From Janthinobacterium agaricidamnosum NBRC 102515 = DSM 9628 (GTDB lineage: Bacteria; Pseudomonadota; Gammaproteobacteria; Burkholderiales; Burkholderiaceae_D), in NCBI RefSeq assembly GCF_000723165.1, contig NZ_HG322949.1, forward strand, positions 1,850,885 to 1,914,884: 64,000 nt of DNA, given 5' to 3'. The translations under genes and the position numbers were made by a program. A model generated the notes under the pieces. It was not told the DNA's origin. It ran no database searches and saw only the letters and a program-made list of their open reading frames with translations. Positions 34,428-42,680 of the stretch are shown in pieces; the stretch's first letter is position 1, and each line of letters starts with the position of its first letter.

Positions 34428-35159
34428 TCAGGCCGCGGCGCGGCTGGTGTCGGCGCTGGCGGCGAACTGGTATTTCAGCCCGCGCAACAGGGTTTGCAAT
34501 ACCGCGTCTTCCTGCTCGCGGATGAAAAAATGGCCGCCGTTGAACCAGTGTAGCGCAAAGGCGCTGCCAGCCTCGCGCTGCCAGGCCAGCACGCGCTCGC
34601 CGCCGATGTCGTCGTGGCGGCCGGCCAGCACCTCCAGCGGCATCGGCAGCGCGGTGCCCTCGCGATAGATAAAACTGCGGCACAGGCGGTAGTCGGCGCG
34701 CAGGATGTCGAGCGTCATGCGCATCAGTTCGGGACTGTCGAATACCTCGTCGGGCGTGCCGCCGTGGCGCCGCATGGCGGCGACCAGGCTGGCATCGTCG
34801 CTGCCGGCGTAGCGGTCGGCGTCGCGCCGCGACGGGCCGGCCGTGCCGGAGGCGAACAGCATCAGCGGCAGCGGCGCGCCGGCGGCCAGCTGGCGCCGCG
34901 CCATGCCGTAGGCCAGCAAGGCGCCCATGCTGTGGCCGAACAGCGCGTAGGGCTGCTCCATGGTTTCCGCATGTTCGCGGCACAGCTGGTCCACCAGCGC
35001 GTCGAAATCCTCGGCGCCGGCGCAGCCCAGGCGGCGGCCGCGCCCCGGCAGCTCCACCGGCACCAGCTTGATCCAGGCCGGCAGCCTGGGCCGCCAGCGC
35101 AGGTACATGGTGGCGCTGGCGCCCGCGTTGGGCAGGCACAGCAGATTGAGCGCGCGCAT
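34428..35159 (-). CDS. Type II thioesterase of the siderophore NRPS
   Basis: A 243-residue alpha/beta hydrolase of the external (type II) thioesterase family. It begins LNLLCLPNAGASATMYLRW, carries the nucleophile elbow GHSMGALLAYGMAR (Ser near 98), and has the acid/His part near GGHFFIREQ. Such enzymes release wrongly loaded or stalled acyl groups from carrier proteins. It lies 7 bases after mbtH on the same strand, facing away from the NRPS genes. Confidence 0.9.
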   Translation of the reverse strand: MRALNLLCLPNAGASATMYLRWRPRLPAWIKLVPVELPGRGRRLGCAGAEDFDALVDQLCREHAETMEQPYALFGHSMGALLAYGMARRQLAAGAPLPLMLFASGTAGPSRRDADRYAGSDDASLVAAMRRHGGTPDEVFDSPELMRMTLDILRADYRLCRSFIYREGTALPMPLEVLAGRHDDIGGERVLAWQREAGSAFALHWFNGGHFFIREQEDAVLQTLLRGLKYQFAASADTSRAAA

Positions 35160-35166
35160 CGCGGTG

Positions 35167-35421
35167 TCAGGCCCGGCCGTCGGCGCCGGCCGGTGCTTCC
35201 AGGCCCTGGCCGGCCATCCACTCGCGCAGCGAGCGGGGCCGCATGTCGGTCCAGTGGCTCTCGATGTACTCGAGTACGCTTTTCTTGTCGCCCTTGATAC
35301 CGTCGACGGCGCTCCAGCCGCCGGGAACGGCCTTCCAGTGCGGCCAGATGGAGTATTGGTCTTCGTGGTTTTTCAGGACGATAAACGTTTCGTCTTCGCG
35401 GTCAAAGCAGCTGGTGGACAT
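35167..35421 (-). CDS. MbtH-like protein
   Basis: An 84-residue MbtH-family protein, a small chaperone that binds NRPS adenylation domains and is often needed for their activity. The family pattern is intact: [15 protein letters not shown] text ([19 protein letters not shown]), the Trp residues of the binding surface and [17 protein letters not shown] lies 6 bases before the ATG. It probably assists the adenylation domains of the NRPS genes at 47-64 kb. A hairpin separates it from the receptor gene upstream. Confidence 0.95.
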   Translation of the reverse strand: MSTSCFDREDETFIVLKNHEDQYSIWPHWKAVPGGWSAVDGIKGDKKSVLEYIESHWTDMRPRSLREWMAGQGLEAPAGADGRA

Positions 35422-35452
35422 GGGATACTCCGGTAGTGGTTGAATAAATTAT

Positions 35453-35476
35453 GCCGCCCGGCCCGGGCCGGACGGC
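35453..35476 (-). terminator. Terminator candidate after the siderophore receptor gene
   Basis: A near-perfect 24-base palindrome (GCCGCCCGGCCC and complement with one mismatch) is followed, on the minus strand, by the AT-rich tail ATAATTTATTCAA. It begins 18 bases after the receptor stop and precedes mbtH, so thioesterase/mbtH expression may depend on read-through or a promoter I could not identify. Confidence 0.5.
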
Positions 35477-35493
35477 GTGCTGGATCGGCATCC

Positions 35494-37671
35494 TTACCAG
35501 CGGTAGCTGGCGCTCAGCGCCACAGTGCGCGGCTGGCCGTAAGTGCAGCCGCGGCCGTAGCAAGGCGATGGGACATAACGCTTGTCGGCCAGGTTATTGA
35601 CGTTCAGCGCGTATTTCCAGTGGCCCAGGTCGTAGCTCAGCACCGTATCGAGCAGCGTGTAGGCCGGCTCCGGCGGCACGCCGAAGATATTGCCCGGGCG
35701 CTCGCCGACATAACGCAGGCCGGCGCCGGCCTGCAGCGGCGCGGCGCCCAGTCCGGCCAGCCGGTAATGCAGCCACAGCGACGCGGTATTGCGCGGCACG
35801 CTGATCTGGCGCGCGCCCAGCTCGTCCGGATTGTTGGTCTTGGTGGTCTTGGCGTCGATATACGAATAGGCCGCCACCAGCTCCAGGTCGCGCAGCGGCG
35901 AACCCTTCGCTTCCAGCTCCAGTCCGCGCGAGCGGACTTCGCCGGTCTGCACCGAGTAGTCGTCGGGGGCGACCGGGTCGGGCGTCTGGACGTTGGTCTG
36001 GGTCAGCTGGTACAGCGCCGCCGACAGCAGCAGCGTGCCGCCGGCCGGCTGGTAGCGCACGCCGGCTTCGTATTGTTCGCCGCGGGTCGGCTTGAACTGG
36101 GCGCCGGTGCGGCTGTTGCCCTGTTCCGGCGCGAACGACTGGCTGAAGCTGACATACGGCGACACGCCGTTCGGGCCCAGGTAGACCAGGCCGGCGCGGC
36201 CGGTGTTGGCGCTGTCGCGCTGGATCACCTTGTCGGGGCCGGTCAGCAGGTCGGACTGGTCCTGACGGGTACTGTCGTGACGGCCGCCCAGCAGCAGCAC
36301 CCATTGGCCGCCGAACTTGAGCTGGTCTTGCAGGTACAGGCCGGTGGCGTACTGCCGCAGGCGCCACATGTCGGTTGGCGTGACGCCCTGCGGCGCGGTG
36401 CCGTACACCGGCGCATACGCGTCGATCGGCGCGAACGCGGTGTTGGCGCGGTCGCTGTCGTGGTGCTGGCTGAGGTAGTCGACGCCGGCCAGGATGGTGT
36501 GCGCGACGGCGCCGGTGGTCACTTTCCAGGCCAGGTTGGTGTCCGTGGTCAGCGCGTTGGTATTGTCGCGGAAGGCCCTGCCGCGGCGGCGCACGGTGCG
36601 CTGGTCGTCCTCGACGCCGAGAATCTGGTAATACTTGTAGTCGAGGTCGGAGCGGAAATAGCGCAGGCCGTGGGTCAGCGTCAGCGCATCGCTGAAGGCG
36701 TGGGTGTACACGTAGCCGATGTTCTTCTGGGTGTTGTCGAAATAATTGAAGCCCGGCTCGCCCAGGTAGCGCCCGACCGGCAGCTGGCCGTTCGGGTTGA
36801 ACTGCAGCGTGCCCTTGATCGGCAGGTTGCCGTTGTCCGTGACCTTGCTGTGCTGGTAGCTCGACAGCAGCGTCAGCGAGGTGGCGGCGGACGGCCGCCA
36901 GGTCAGCGCGGGCGCAAAATAGCTGCGCTCGTTGTAGCCGAAATCGACCACGCTGTCGCCTTCGCGGGCCAGGCCGGTCAGGCGGTAGGTCCACACGCCG
37001 GCGGCGTCGAGCGCGCCGCCGTAGTCGGCTGCCAATTGACGGCTCCGCTTGCTGCCCAGCGTCAGATTCAGTTCCTTGAGCATGTCGGCCGACGGCCGCT
37101 TCGATACGGTGTTGATGACGCCGCCGGGCGCGCCGGTGCCGTACAGCAGCGACGATGCTCCCTTCAATACCTCGATCCGCTCCAGGCCGTACGGTTCCTG
37201 CGCCCCGTTATAGACGTTGGGCTGGTATTTCATGCCGTCGCGCAGGATGCCGCCGGAGAAGGGCTGCACCTCGAAGCCCCGTATCATGAACGATTCGGTG
37301 CTCAGCGCGCCATACGAGCCCTGTTCGGCCGACACGCCGGGGGTGTAGCCCAGCGCATCCTGCAAGGTGCGCGCGCCGGTGTCCTGGATCTGGTCGGCGG
37401 TGACCACCGAGATCGATTGCGCCACTTCGTTGAGCGGGGTGTCGGTCTTGGTGCCGACCGCGCTGCGCGAAGCGTGGTAGCCGATTACCGGGCCGGTGGC
37501 GCTCTGCTTGTCGCGCGCGCCTTGCACCTTGATCTCGCCGAGCACCTTGTCGGCCGGCGCCGCGGTTTGCGCCAGGACCGGCGCCGCGATGCCGAGCAGG
37601 GCCCAGTGCAGCGCCAGCGCCAGGCGCCTGCGCGGGAACGGCGGCGGAAGATGGTTTGTCGTCGTCTTCAT
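35494..37671 (-). CDS. TonB-dependent siderophore receptor
   Basis: A 725-residue ferric-siderophore receptor (FpvA/FhuE/FoxA-like subgroup). I use the ATG at 37671, which begins the signal peptide (KTTTNHLPPPFPRRRLALAL); the frame stays open upstream into the aminotransferase but without a signal. The plug shows TPLNEVAQSISVVTADQIQD, LQDALGYTPGV and RIEVLKGASSLLYGTGAPGG, the hallmark of siderophore receptors. No extra N-terminal signalling domain is present, so it should not activate a sigma factor itself. The barrel ends in RTVALSASYRW. It follows the aminotransferase gene by 29 bases and shares its iron-type promoter. Confidence 0.93.
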   Translation of the reverse strand: MKTTTNHLPPPFPRRRLALALHWALLGIAAPVLAQTAAPADKVLGEIKVQGARDKQSATGPVIGYHASRSAVGTKTDTPLNEVAQSISVVTADQIQDTGARTLQDALGYTPGVSAEQGSYGALSTESFMIRGFEVQPFSGGILRDGMKYQPNVYNGAQEPYGLERIEVLKGASSLLYGTGAPGGVINTVSKRPSADMLKELNLTLGSKRSRQLAADYGGALDAAGVWTYRLTGLAREGDSVVDFGYNERSYFAPALTWRPSAATSLTLLSSYQHSKVTDNGNLPIKGTLQFNPNGQLPVGRYLGEPGFNYFDNTQKNIGYVYTHAFSDALTLTHGLRYFRSDLDYKYYQILGVEDDQRTVRRRGRAFRDNTNALTTDTNLAWKVTTGAVAHTILAGVDYLSQHHDSDRANTAFAPIDAYAPVYGTAPQGVTPTDMWRLRQYATGLYLQDQLKFGGQWVLLLGGRHDSTRQDQSDLLTGPDKVIQRDSANTGRAGLVYLGPNGVSPYVSFSQSFAPEQGNSRTGAQFKPTRGEQYEAGVRYQPAGGTLLLSAALYQLTQTNVQTPDPVAPDDYSVQTGEVRSRGLELEAKGSPLRDLELVAAYSYIDAKTTKTNNPDELGARQISVPRNTASLWLHYRLAGLGAAPLQAGAGLRYVGERPGNIFGVPPEPAYTLLDTVLSYDLGHWKYALNVNNLADKRYVPSPCYGRGCTYGQPRTVALSASYRW

Positions 37672-37700
37672 TATTATATTGATCGCTAATGGAAGGGAAA

Positions 37701-39158
37701 TCAGGCCGCTTGCGCCGCCCGGGTGGCGGCCTGCCGCAGCCGGCTGTGGGCGGCCGCCAGCGCCGCCGAGAAAATCTCGAAGACGTGGTCGAGCTGGGCC
37801 TCGGTGATGACCAGCGGCGGCAGCATGCGCACCACGCTGCCGTTGCGCCCGCCCAGTTCGACGATCAGGCCGCGGCGCAGGCATTCGGCCTGGATCGCGG
37901 CGGCCAGCGGCCCGGCGCTGGCCGGATGGCCCATGCCGCTGCGCGGCTGGTCCGGGTCGATGATCTCGACGCCGATCATCAGGCCGCGTCCGCGCACGTC
38001 GCCGATGGCCGGATCATCGCGCTGCAACTGGCGCAACTGGCCCATGAAGCGCAGGCCGGCGCGGGCCGCGTGGGCCGCCAGCTCTTCCGAGCGGATATGG
38101 CTGATGGTGGCGGAACCGGCGGCCATCGCCAGCTGGTTGCCGCGGAACGTGCCGGCATGGGCGCCCGGCTGCCATTGATCGAGCTCGCCGCGGTAGACCA
38201 CCACCGACAGCGGCAGGCTGCCGCCGATGGCCTTGGACAGCACCAGCACGTCCGGCACGATGCCGGAGTGTTCGAAGGCGAACATCGCGCCGGTGCGGCC
38301 GAAACCGGTCTGCACTTCGTCGACGATCAGCGGCACGCCGGCGCGCGCGGTCAGCTCGCGCACGCCGCGCAGCCAGGAATCGGGCGCCGGAATCACGCCG
38401 CCTTCGCCTTGCACCGCCTCGAACAGCATGCCGGCCGCGGCCGGCACGCCGCCCTCGGGATCGGTCATCACCGTCTCGATATAGCGCAGGCCGGCCTGCT
38501 GGCCCGCCTCGCCGCCCAGCCCGAACGGGCAGCGGTAGTCGTACGGATACGGCAGGAATTGCACGCCCTGCAGCGCGCCCAGCGGTTTTTTCGGTCCCAG
38601 GCTGCCCATCAGCGTCAGCGCGCCCTGGGTCATGCCGTGGTAGGCGCCGTGGAACGCCAGCATGGTGCTGCGGCCGGTGGCGATCTTGACCAGCTTGAGC
38701 GCGGCCTCGACGGCGTCGCTGCCGGTCGGTCCGCAAAACTGCACCTTGGCGCCGCGCGCGAACTCGGCCGGCAGGGTCTGGAACAGGTCTTGCACGAAGC
38801 GGTCCTTGACCGGCGTGGTCAGGTCCAGCGTGTGCAGCGGCAAGCCGGCGTCGAGCACGGCGCGGATCGCGTCGACCACCACCCGGTGGTTATGGCCCAG
38901 CGCCAGCGTGCCGGCGCCGGCCAGGCAATCGATGAAGACCCGGCCCTCGGTATCCTCGACATAGATGCCGTGGGCGCGCTTGAGCGCCAGCGGGATGCGC
39001 CGCGGATAGCTGCGCGCGTTCGATTCGGTGCGTTGCTGGCGTTCCAGCAGCGCATTGCCGGACAGGGTATAGGGATATTGCAGCGCCTGGTGGCGCAGCG
39101 CCAGCTCGCGCTCGGCGGCGCCGTCGGCTGACACGGTAGGCAAGAGGTTGGACGTCAT
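37701..39158 (-). CDS. dat: Diaminobutyrate--2-oxoglutarate aminotransferase
   Basis: A 485-residue class III PLP aminotransferase of the diaminobutyrate family (PvdH/Dat/EctB), converting aspartate semialdehyde to L-2,4-diaminobutyrate. Seen: FIDCLAGAGTLALGHNH, CGPTGSDAVEAALKLVK, FHGAYHGMTQGALTLMG, the cofactor Asp in VPLIVDEVQTGFGRTG and the Schiff-base Lys in VLSKAIGGSLPLSVV. It lies in a siderophore island beside two adenylation domains with an acidic pocket, so it probably supplies Dab as a building block. An exact TAAA-N17-CGTC box precedes it. Confidence 0.9.
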   Translation of the reverse strand: MTSNLLPTVSADGAAERELALRHQALQYPYTLSGNALLERQQRTESNARSYPRRIPLALKRAHGIYVEDTEGRVFIDCLAGAGTLALGHNHRVVVDAIRAVLDAGLPLHTLDLTTPVKDRFVQDLFQTLPAEFARGAKVQFCGPTGSDAVEAALKLVKIATGRSTMLAFHGAYHGMTQGALTLMGSLGPKKPLGALQGVQFLPYPYDYRCPFGLGGEAGQQAGLRYIETVMTDPEGGVPAAAGMLFEAVQGEGGVIPAPDSWLRGVRELTARAGVPLIVDEVQTGFGRTGAMFAFEHSGIVPDVLVLSKAIGGSLPLSVVVYRGELDQWQPGAHAGTFRGNQLAMAAGSATISHIRSEELAAHAARAGLRFMGQLRQLQRDDPAIGDVRGRGLMIGVEIIDPDQPRSGMGHPASAGPLAAAIQAECLRRGLIVELGGRNGSVVRMLPPLVITEAQLDHVFEIFSAALAAAHSRLRQAATRAAQAA

Positions 39159-39221
39159 GGTGGCTCCGATTGGTTGCGGTGGGTTCGCTGCGGCCGTTCA
39201 GACAAGGCCGTATGCTGGTAT

Positions 39222-39246
39222 GACGAGCCGGGGGGCGCTTTGTTTA
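39222..39246 (-). promoter_or_regulatory. Iron-starvation sigma-type promoter for dat and receptor
   Basis: On the minus strand TAAA (39246-39243) and CGTC (39225-39222) are exactly 17 bases apart, matching the layout of PvdS/OrbS-type ECF promoters. It lies 63 bases before the dat start. The flanking bases (TAAAC, CTCGTCAT) match the other boxes in the island. Confidence 0.75.
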
Positions 39247-39302
39247 GTGCGCATATTGAAGGCGCCTGAAATAACATGCAGGGGCTGCCGGTAAATATAT
39301 TG

Positions 39303-39327
39303 TAAATATCTGGCGGACTCATGCGTC
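39303..39327 (+). promoter_or_regulatory. Iron-starvation sigma-type promoter for the acylase
   Basis: TAAA (39303-39306), 17 bases, CGTC (39324-39327). It lies 41 bases before the preferred acylase start. It is divergent from the dat box 57 bases away, so one intergenic region serves both transcription units. Confidence 0.75.
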
Positions 39328-39367
39328 TACCGTTGTGGCGCCATCCGGCGTGATCACGGGAGCGGGT

Positions 39368-41800
39368 ATGCAGAAAAGATTGGTAGTAAAAAACGCGGTG
39401 CAGGAAAACGCCTGGCGGCGCGCCGCGTGCCGCGCCCTCGCGGCGCTGGCGGCGCTGATGTCGATCCAGGGCGCGCAGGCGGCGCCTGTCTTTCCGGGCG
39501 GGGTGGAGATACGCCGCACCACGGACGGCGTGCCGCACGTGCTGGCCAGCGACTGGCGCGGACTGGGTTACGGTTATGGCTATGTGCAGGCGCAGGATGC
39601 GCTGTGCACGATGGCCGAAGCATTCATCACCTTCGAGGGGCGGCGCGCGGCGTTTTTCGGCGCCGATGGGCGGCCGGCCATCAACTCGACCTTCGGCCGG
39701 CCCGCCAATAGCGAACTGGATTTCTTTTTCCGGGCCCATGCCGGCCCGGCCATGGTGAATGCCGCGCGCGCCGCGCAACCGGAGCCGTTGAGCCAGATGG
39801 TCGCCGGCTTTGCCGACGGCTATAACCGCTACCTGGCCGAGGCCCGCGCCGGTGCTGCCGACGCCGACGCCGCTGCTCCCGCCGCGGCCTGCCTGAAGCA
39901 GCCGTGGGTGCGCGCGATCAGTGCCGACGATATCTACCGGCGCATGTACGCCGCCAGCATCGCCGGCGGCTACGCCCGCTTTATTGCCGAAATTGCCAAT
40001 GCGCAGCCGGCCCAGGCCGTCGCGGGCGCTGCGGGGCGGGGCGCCGAAGGCGGGCTGGCCGCGCTGCTGGCGCCGCGCGTCGGCGGCGAAGTCGGGCTGG
40101 GCAGCAATGTCATCGCGCTGGGCCAGCGCGCCAGCGGCGGCGATGGGGCCGTCCTGTTCGGCAATCCGCACTGGTACTGGGGCGGTCCGGACCGGTTTTA
40201 CCAGGCGCAGCTGACCATCCCGGGCAAGGTCAACGTGGCCGGCGTGTCGTTTCTCGGCATTCCGGTGATCATGCTGGGCTTTAACGACCATATCGCGTGG
40301 AGCCACACGGTGTCCGACGCGCGCCGCTTCGGCCTGTTCGAGCTGTCGCTGACGCCGGGGCTGCCGACCAGCTACCGCTACGAGGGCCGCGACGAGCCGA
40401 TGGAACAGACCAGCGTCGCGATCGAAGTGCTGGGCGCCGACGGCGTATTGCGCGAACAGCGCCGCACGCTGTACCGCAGCCGCTTCGGACCGCTGATCGA
40501 CCTGGGGCAGCAAAACGCGGCGTTCGGCTGGAGCGCGCAGCGGGCGCTGGCGGTGCGCGATGTCAACGCCGACAATTTCCGCATCTTCCGCAATTTCTTT
40601 TACTGGGCCGAGGCGCGTTCGCTGGATGACTTCATCGCCATCCAGCGGCGCGAGGCGGCGTTGCCGTGGATTAACACGGTGGCGATCGGCCGCGACGACG
40701 GCCGGGTCTGGTTCAGCGATATCGGCAATGTGCCGAACGTGCCGGACCAGCTGCGCGCCGCCTGCACCACCGAACTGGGCCAAGCCTTCGCCGGCTTCGA
40801 CGCCGCCGTGCCCTTCCTCGACGGCAGCCGCGCCGCCTGCGGCTGGCGCGTCGATCCGCGCGCCGCGCAGCCGGGCGCGATGGCGACGGCCGACATGCCG
40901 GGCTTGCTGCGCGACGATTACGTGGCCAATATGAACGACAGTTACTGGCTCAGCAACCCGGCCCAGCCGCTGGAAGGCTATCCGCGCACCATGGGCGGCG
41001 AACGGCGCGCGCTGTCGCTGCGCGGCCGCTACGGCCACCTGCTGGCGCAGTCGCTGCTGCAGGCCGGCGCGCGTTCCAGCCTGGCGCTGAGCCGGCGCGC
41101 GATGGACGCCGTGCTGGAGCCGCGTTCGCACGCCGCCGAGCTGTTCAAGAATGGCTTGCTGGACGGCGCTTGCAACGAGGCCGGCGCGGCGCCGGTGGAC
41201 GGCCTGACGGATGCCTGCGCCGTGCTGCGCAACTGGGATAACCGGGCCGCGACGGATGCGCCGGGACCGCTGCTGTGGGGCGCGTTCTGGCGCCGGGTCG
41301 ACAAGATCCCCGATGCGGCGCTGTACCGCACGCCGTTCGACGCGGCCGCGCCGTTGACCACGCCAAGCGCCGTCAACGGCGCCGATCCGCGCGTGCGGCA
41401 AGCGCTGGTCGATGCGCTGGGCGACCTGCGCGGCAAGGGCTGGGCGATCGATGCGCCGCTGGGCGATGTGCAATTCGTGCGCGCCGGCGGCCGCCACGCC
41501 GGGGTGTTCGGCGGCTGCTCGGCGGCCGGCTATTTCACCATCGCCTGCGCCCGCGGTCCGGACGGCTCGCTCGACGCCTTGGCGGAAGGTAATAGCTATC
41601 TGCAAATGGTGCGTTTCGGTCCCGACGGCGTCGATGCGCGCACCATGCTGGCGCACGGCGAGGATGAGCGCGCGCTGGCCGGCGGCCCCGGCGCGGCGCC
41701 GCTGCTGCGCTACGCCCGCAAGGAGTGGCTGGCATTCCCGTTCAGCGAAGCGGCCATCGCCAGCGATCCGCAACTCACGCGCCGGGTGCTGCTGCCTTGA
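39368..41800 (+). CDS. Periplasmic penicillin-acylase family protein (PvdQ-like)
   Basis: An 810-residue Ntn-hydrolase precursor. I use the ATG at 39368, with GGGAGCGG upstream and the signal peptide directly after; an ATG at 39335 falls about where transcription should begin. The alpha chain starts near PVFPGGVEIRRTTDGVPHV. Autocleavage occurs at G|S in VGLGSNVIALG, making Ser246 the N-terminal nucleophile of the beta chain. PvdQ-type members remove fatty acyl chains from siderophore precursors or quench acyl-homoserine lactones. Its iron-type promoter and neighbours favour siderophore maturation. Its 3' end overlaps fhuF convergently by 26 bases. Confidence 0.87.
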   Translation: MQKRLVVKNAVQENAWRRAACRALAALAALMSIQGAQAAPVFPGGVEIRRTTDGVPHVLASDWRGLGYGYGYVQAQDALCTMAEAFITFEGRRAAFFGADGRPAINSTFGRPANSELDFFFRAHAGPAMVNAARAAQPEPLSQMVAGFADGYNRYLAEARAGAADADAAAPAAACLKQPWVRAISADDIYRRMYAASIAGGYARFIAEIANAQPAQAVAGAAGRGAEGGLAALLAPRVGGEVGLGSNVIALGQRASGGDGAVLFGNPHWYWGGPDRFYQAQLTIPGKVNVAGVSFLGIPVIMLGFNDHIAWSHTVSDARRFGLFELSLTPGLPTSYRYEGRDEPMEQTSVAIEVLGADGVLREQRRTLYRSRFGPLIDLGQQNAAFGWSAQRALAVRDVNADNFRIFRNFFYWAEARSLDDFIAIQRREAALPWINTVAIGRDDGRVWFSDIGNVPNVPDQLRAACTTELGQAFAGFDAAVPFLDGSRAACGWRVDPRAAQPGAMATADMPGLLRDDYVANMNDSYWLSNPAQPLEGYPRTMGGERRALSLRGRYGHLLAQSLLQAGARSSLALSRRAMDAVLEPRSHAAELFKNGLLDGACNEAGAAPVDGLTDACAVLRNWDNRAATDAPGPLLWGAFWRRVDKIPDAALYRTPFDAAAPLTTPSAVNGADPRVRQALVDALGDLRGKGWAIDAPLGDVQFVRAGGRHAGVFGGCSAAGYFTIACARGPDGSLDALAEGNSYLQMVRFGPDGVDARTMLAHGEDERALAGGPGAAPLLRYARKEWLAFPFSEAAIASDPQLTRRVLLP

Positions 41801-42539
41801 GGCCCCGGTATTGCGGATCGAGCGGGCAGCGCCCGCAATAGCCCTCGCCGGGCAGCAGGTAGTACAGGCAGCACTGGCGGTGCAGCGTGACGCACTGCTG
41901 GCCGCCCGGCCGCGCCAGCAGCACGCGGCGCGGCCGGGTGTACAGCGGATTGCGGCTGCCGTCGGGCCGCTGCGGTTCGTCCAGCAGCGCCGCGCTGTCG
42001 CTTGCCGCCATTGCACCGGCCGCGCCGGGCAGCGCGGCGGCTTCGCGCAACAGATTGTCGAGCAAGCGCGCGACATTCCCCCATAAAATCTTTTCCGGCA
42101 CGCCCGAGCGGCGCCGCAACTGTGCGAACAGTGGCGCCAGGTGGCCGTCCAGCAGTGCGTGGTAGCGTCGATGGGCGCCGGCGCCGGCCTGGCGTGCGCC
42201 CAGCGTGGCGATATGAAAGGCGGCGGGCGCGCCGTGCTGGTCCAGCGTCAGCGCCATGTCGGCCGCCGTGGCTGGAAACAGGTGGTGCAGCAGCGTGGCG
42301 GCGGCCGCGACCGGCGGCAGCAGCGCTTCCAGGTAGGCGTTGCTCCATGACGAGGCGGCCGGACGCAGGTCGTCCGTCCCCAGCCGTCGCGCATGGCCGC
42401 GCAGCAGCCGGTCCAGCAAGCCGGGCTCGTCCAGCAGCCGGCTGACGGCCAGCCCATGCGGCGCGGGCGGGCCGCACGACAGCGTGCTGCCATACGGCCG
42501 CCACGGGCCCTGGAACAGCGGTTCGAGCAGCGCGATCAT
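41775..42539 (-). CDS. fhuF: FhuF-like siderophore-iron reductase
   Basis: A 254-residue FhuF-family protein. Its C-terminus holds the [2Fe-2S] ligand pattern C-C-x10-C-x2-C (Cys 223, 224, 235 and 238), within QCCLYYLLPGEGYCGRC. FhuF reduces imported ferric siderophore to release iron in the cytoplasm. I set the start at the ATG at 42539 (IALLEPLFQGPW); the same frame is open far upstream but only as shadow of the exporter gene. The ribosome site is weak. It is divergent from the exporter and overlaps the acylase tail. Confidence 0.87.
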   Translation of the reverse strand: MIALLEPLFQGPWRPYGSTLSCGPPAPHGLAVSRLLDEPGLLDRLLRGHARRLGTDDLRPAASSWSNAYLEALLPPVAAAATLLHHLFPATAADMALTLDQHGAPAAFHIATLGARQAGAGAHRRYHALLDGHLAPLFAQLRRRSGVPEKILWGNVARLLDNLLREAAALPGAAGAMAASDSAALLDEPQRPDGSRNPLYTRPRRVLLARPGGQQCVTLHRQCCLYYLLPGEGYCGRCPLDPQYRGLKAAAPGA

Positions 42540-42586
42540 GGCGCGCCCGGAGAAGCGAGGAAATAAGCGAAGGTCATGCAGCAGAT

Positions 42587-42611
42587 GACGAACCGGGGCC
42601 GCAAAAGTTTT
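42587..42611 (-). promoter_or_regulatory. Weaker iron-type promoter candidate for fhuF
   Basis: On the minus strand AAAA, 17 bases, CGTC with the same -10 context (TTCGTCAT) as the exact boxes. The first base differs from TAAA. It lies 48 bases before the fhuF start. Confidence 0.4.
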
Positions 42612-42622
42612 CAGGTCTCTGT

Positions 42623-42647
42623 TAAACAAAGCCGTGGGCGGTTCGTC
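42623..42647 (+). promoter_or_regulatory. Iron-starvation sigma-type promoter for the exporter
   Basis: TAAA (42623-42626), 17 bases, CGTC (42644-42647). It lies 34 bases before a GTG start with a GGAG ribosome site at 42681. If used, transcription starts after the upstream ATGs at 42576 and 42585, ruling them out as starts. Confidence 0.72.
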
Positions 42648-42680
42648 TTTGACAGGGTGAACCAACGCTACGGGAGTGCC

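Noticed and set aside
35440..37689. A 749-codon plus-strand frame opposite the siderophore receptor
   Set aside because: No motifs; the minus-strand receptor with plug and barrel signatures explains the DNA.
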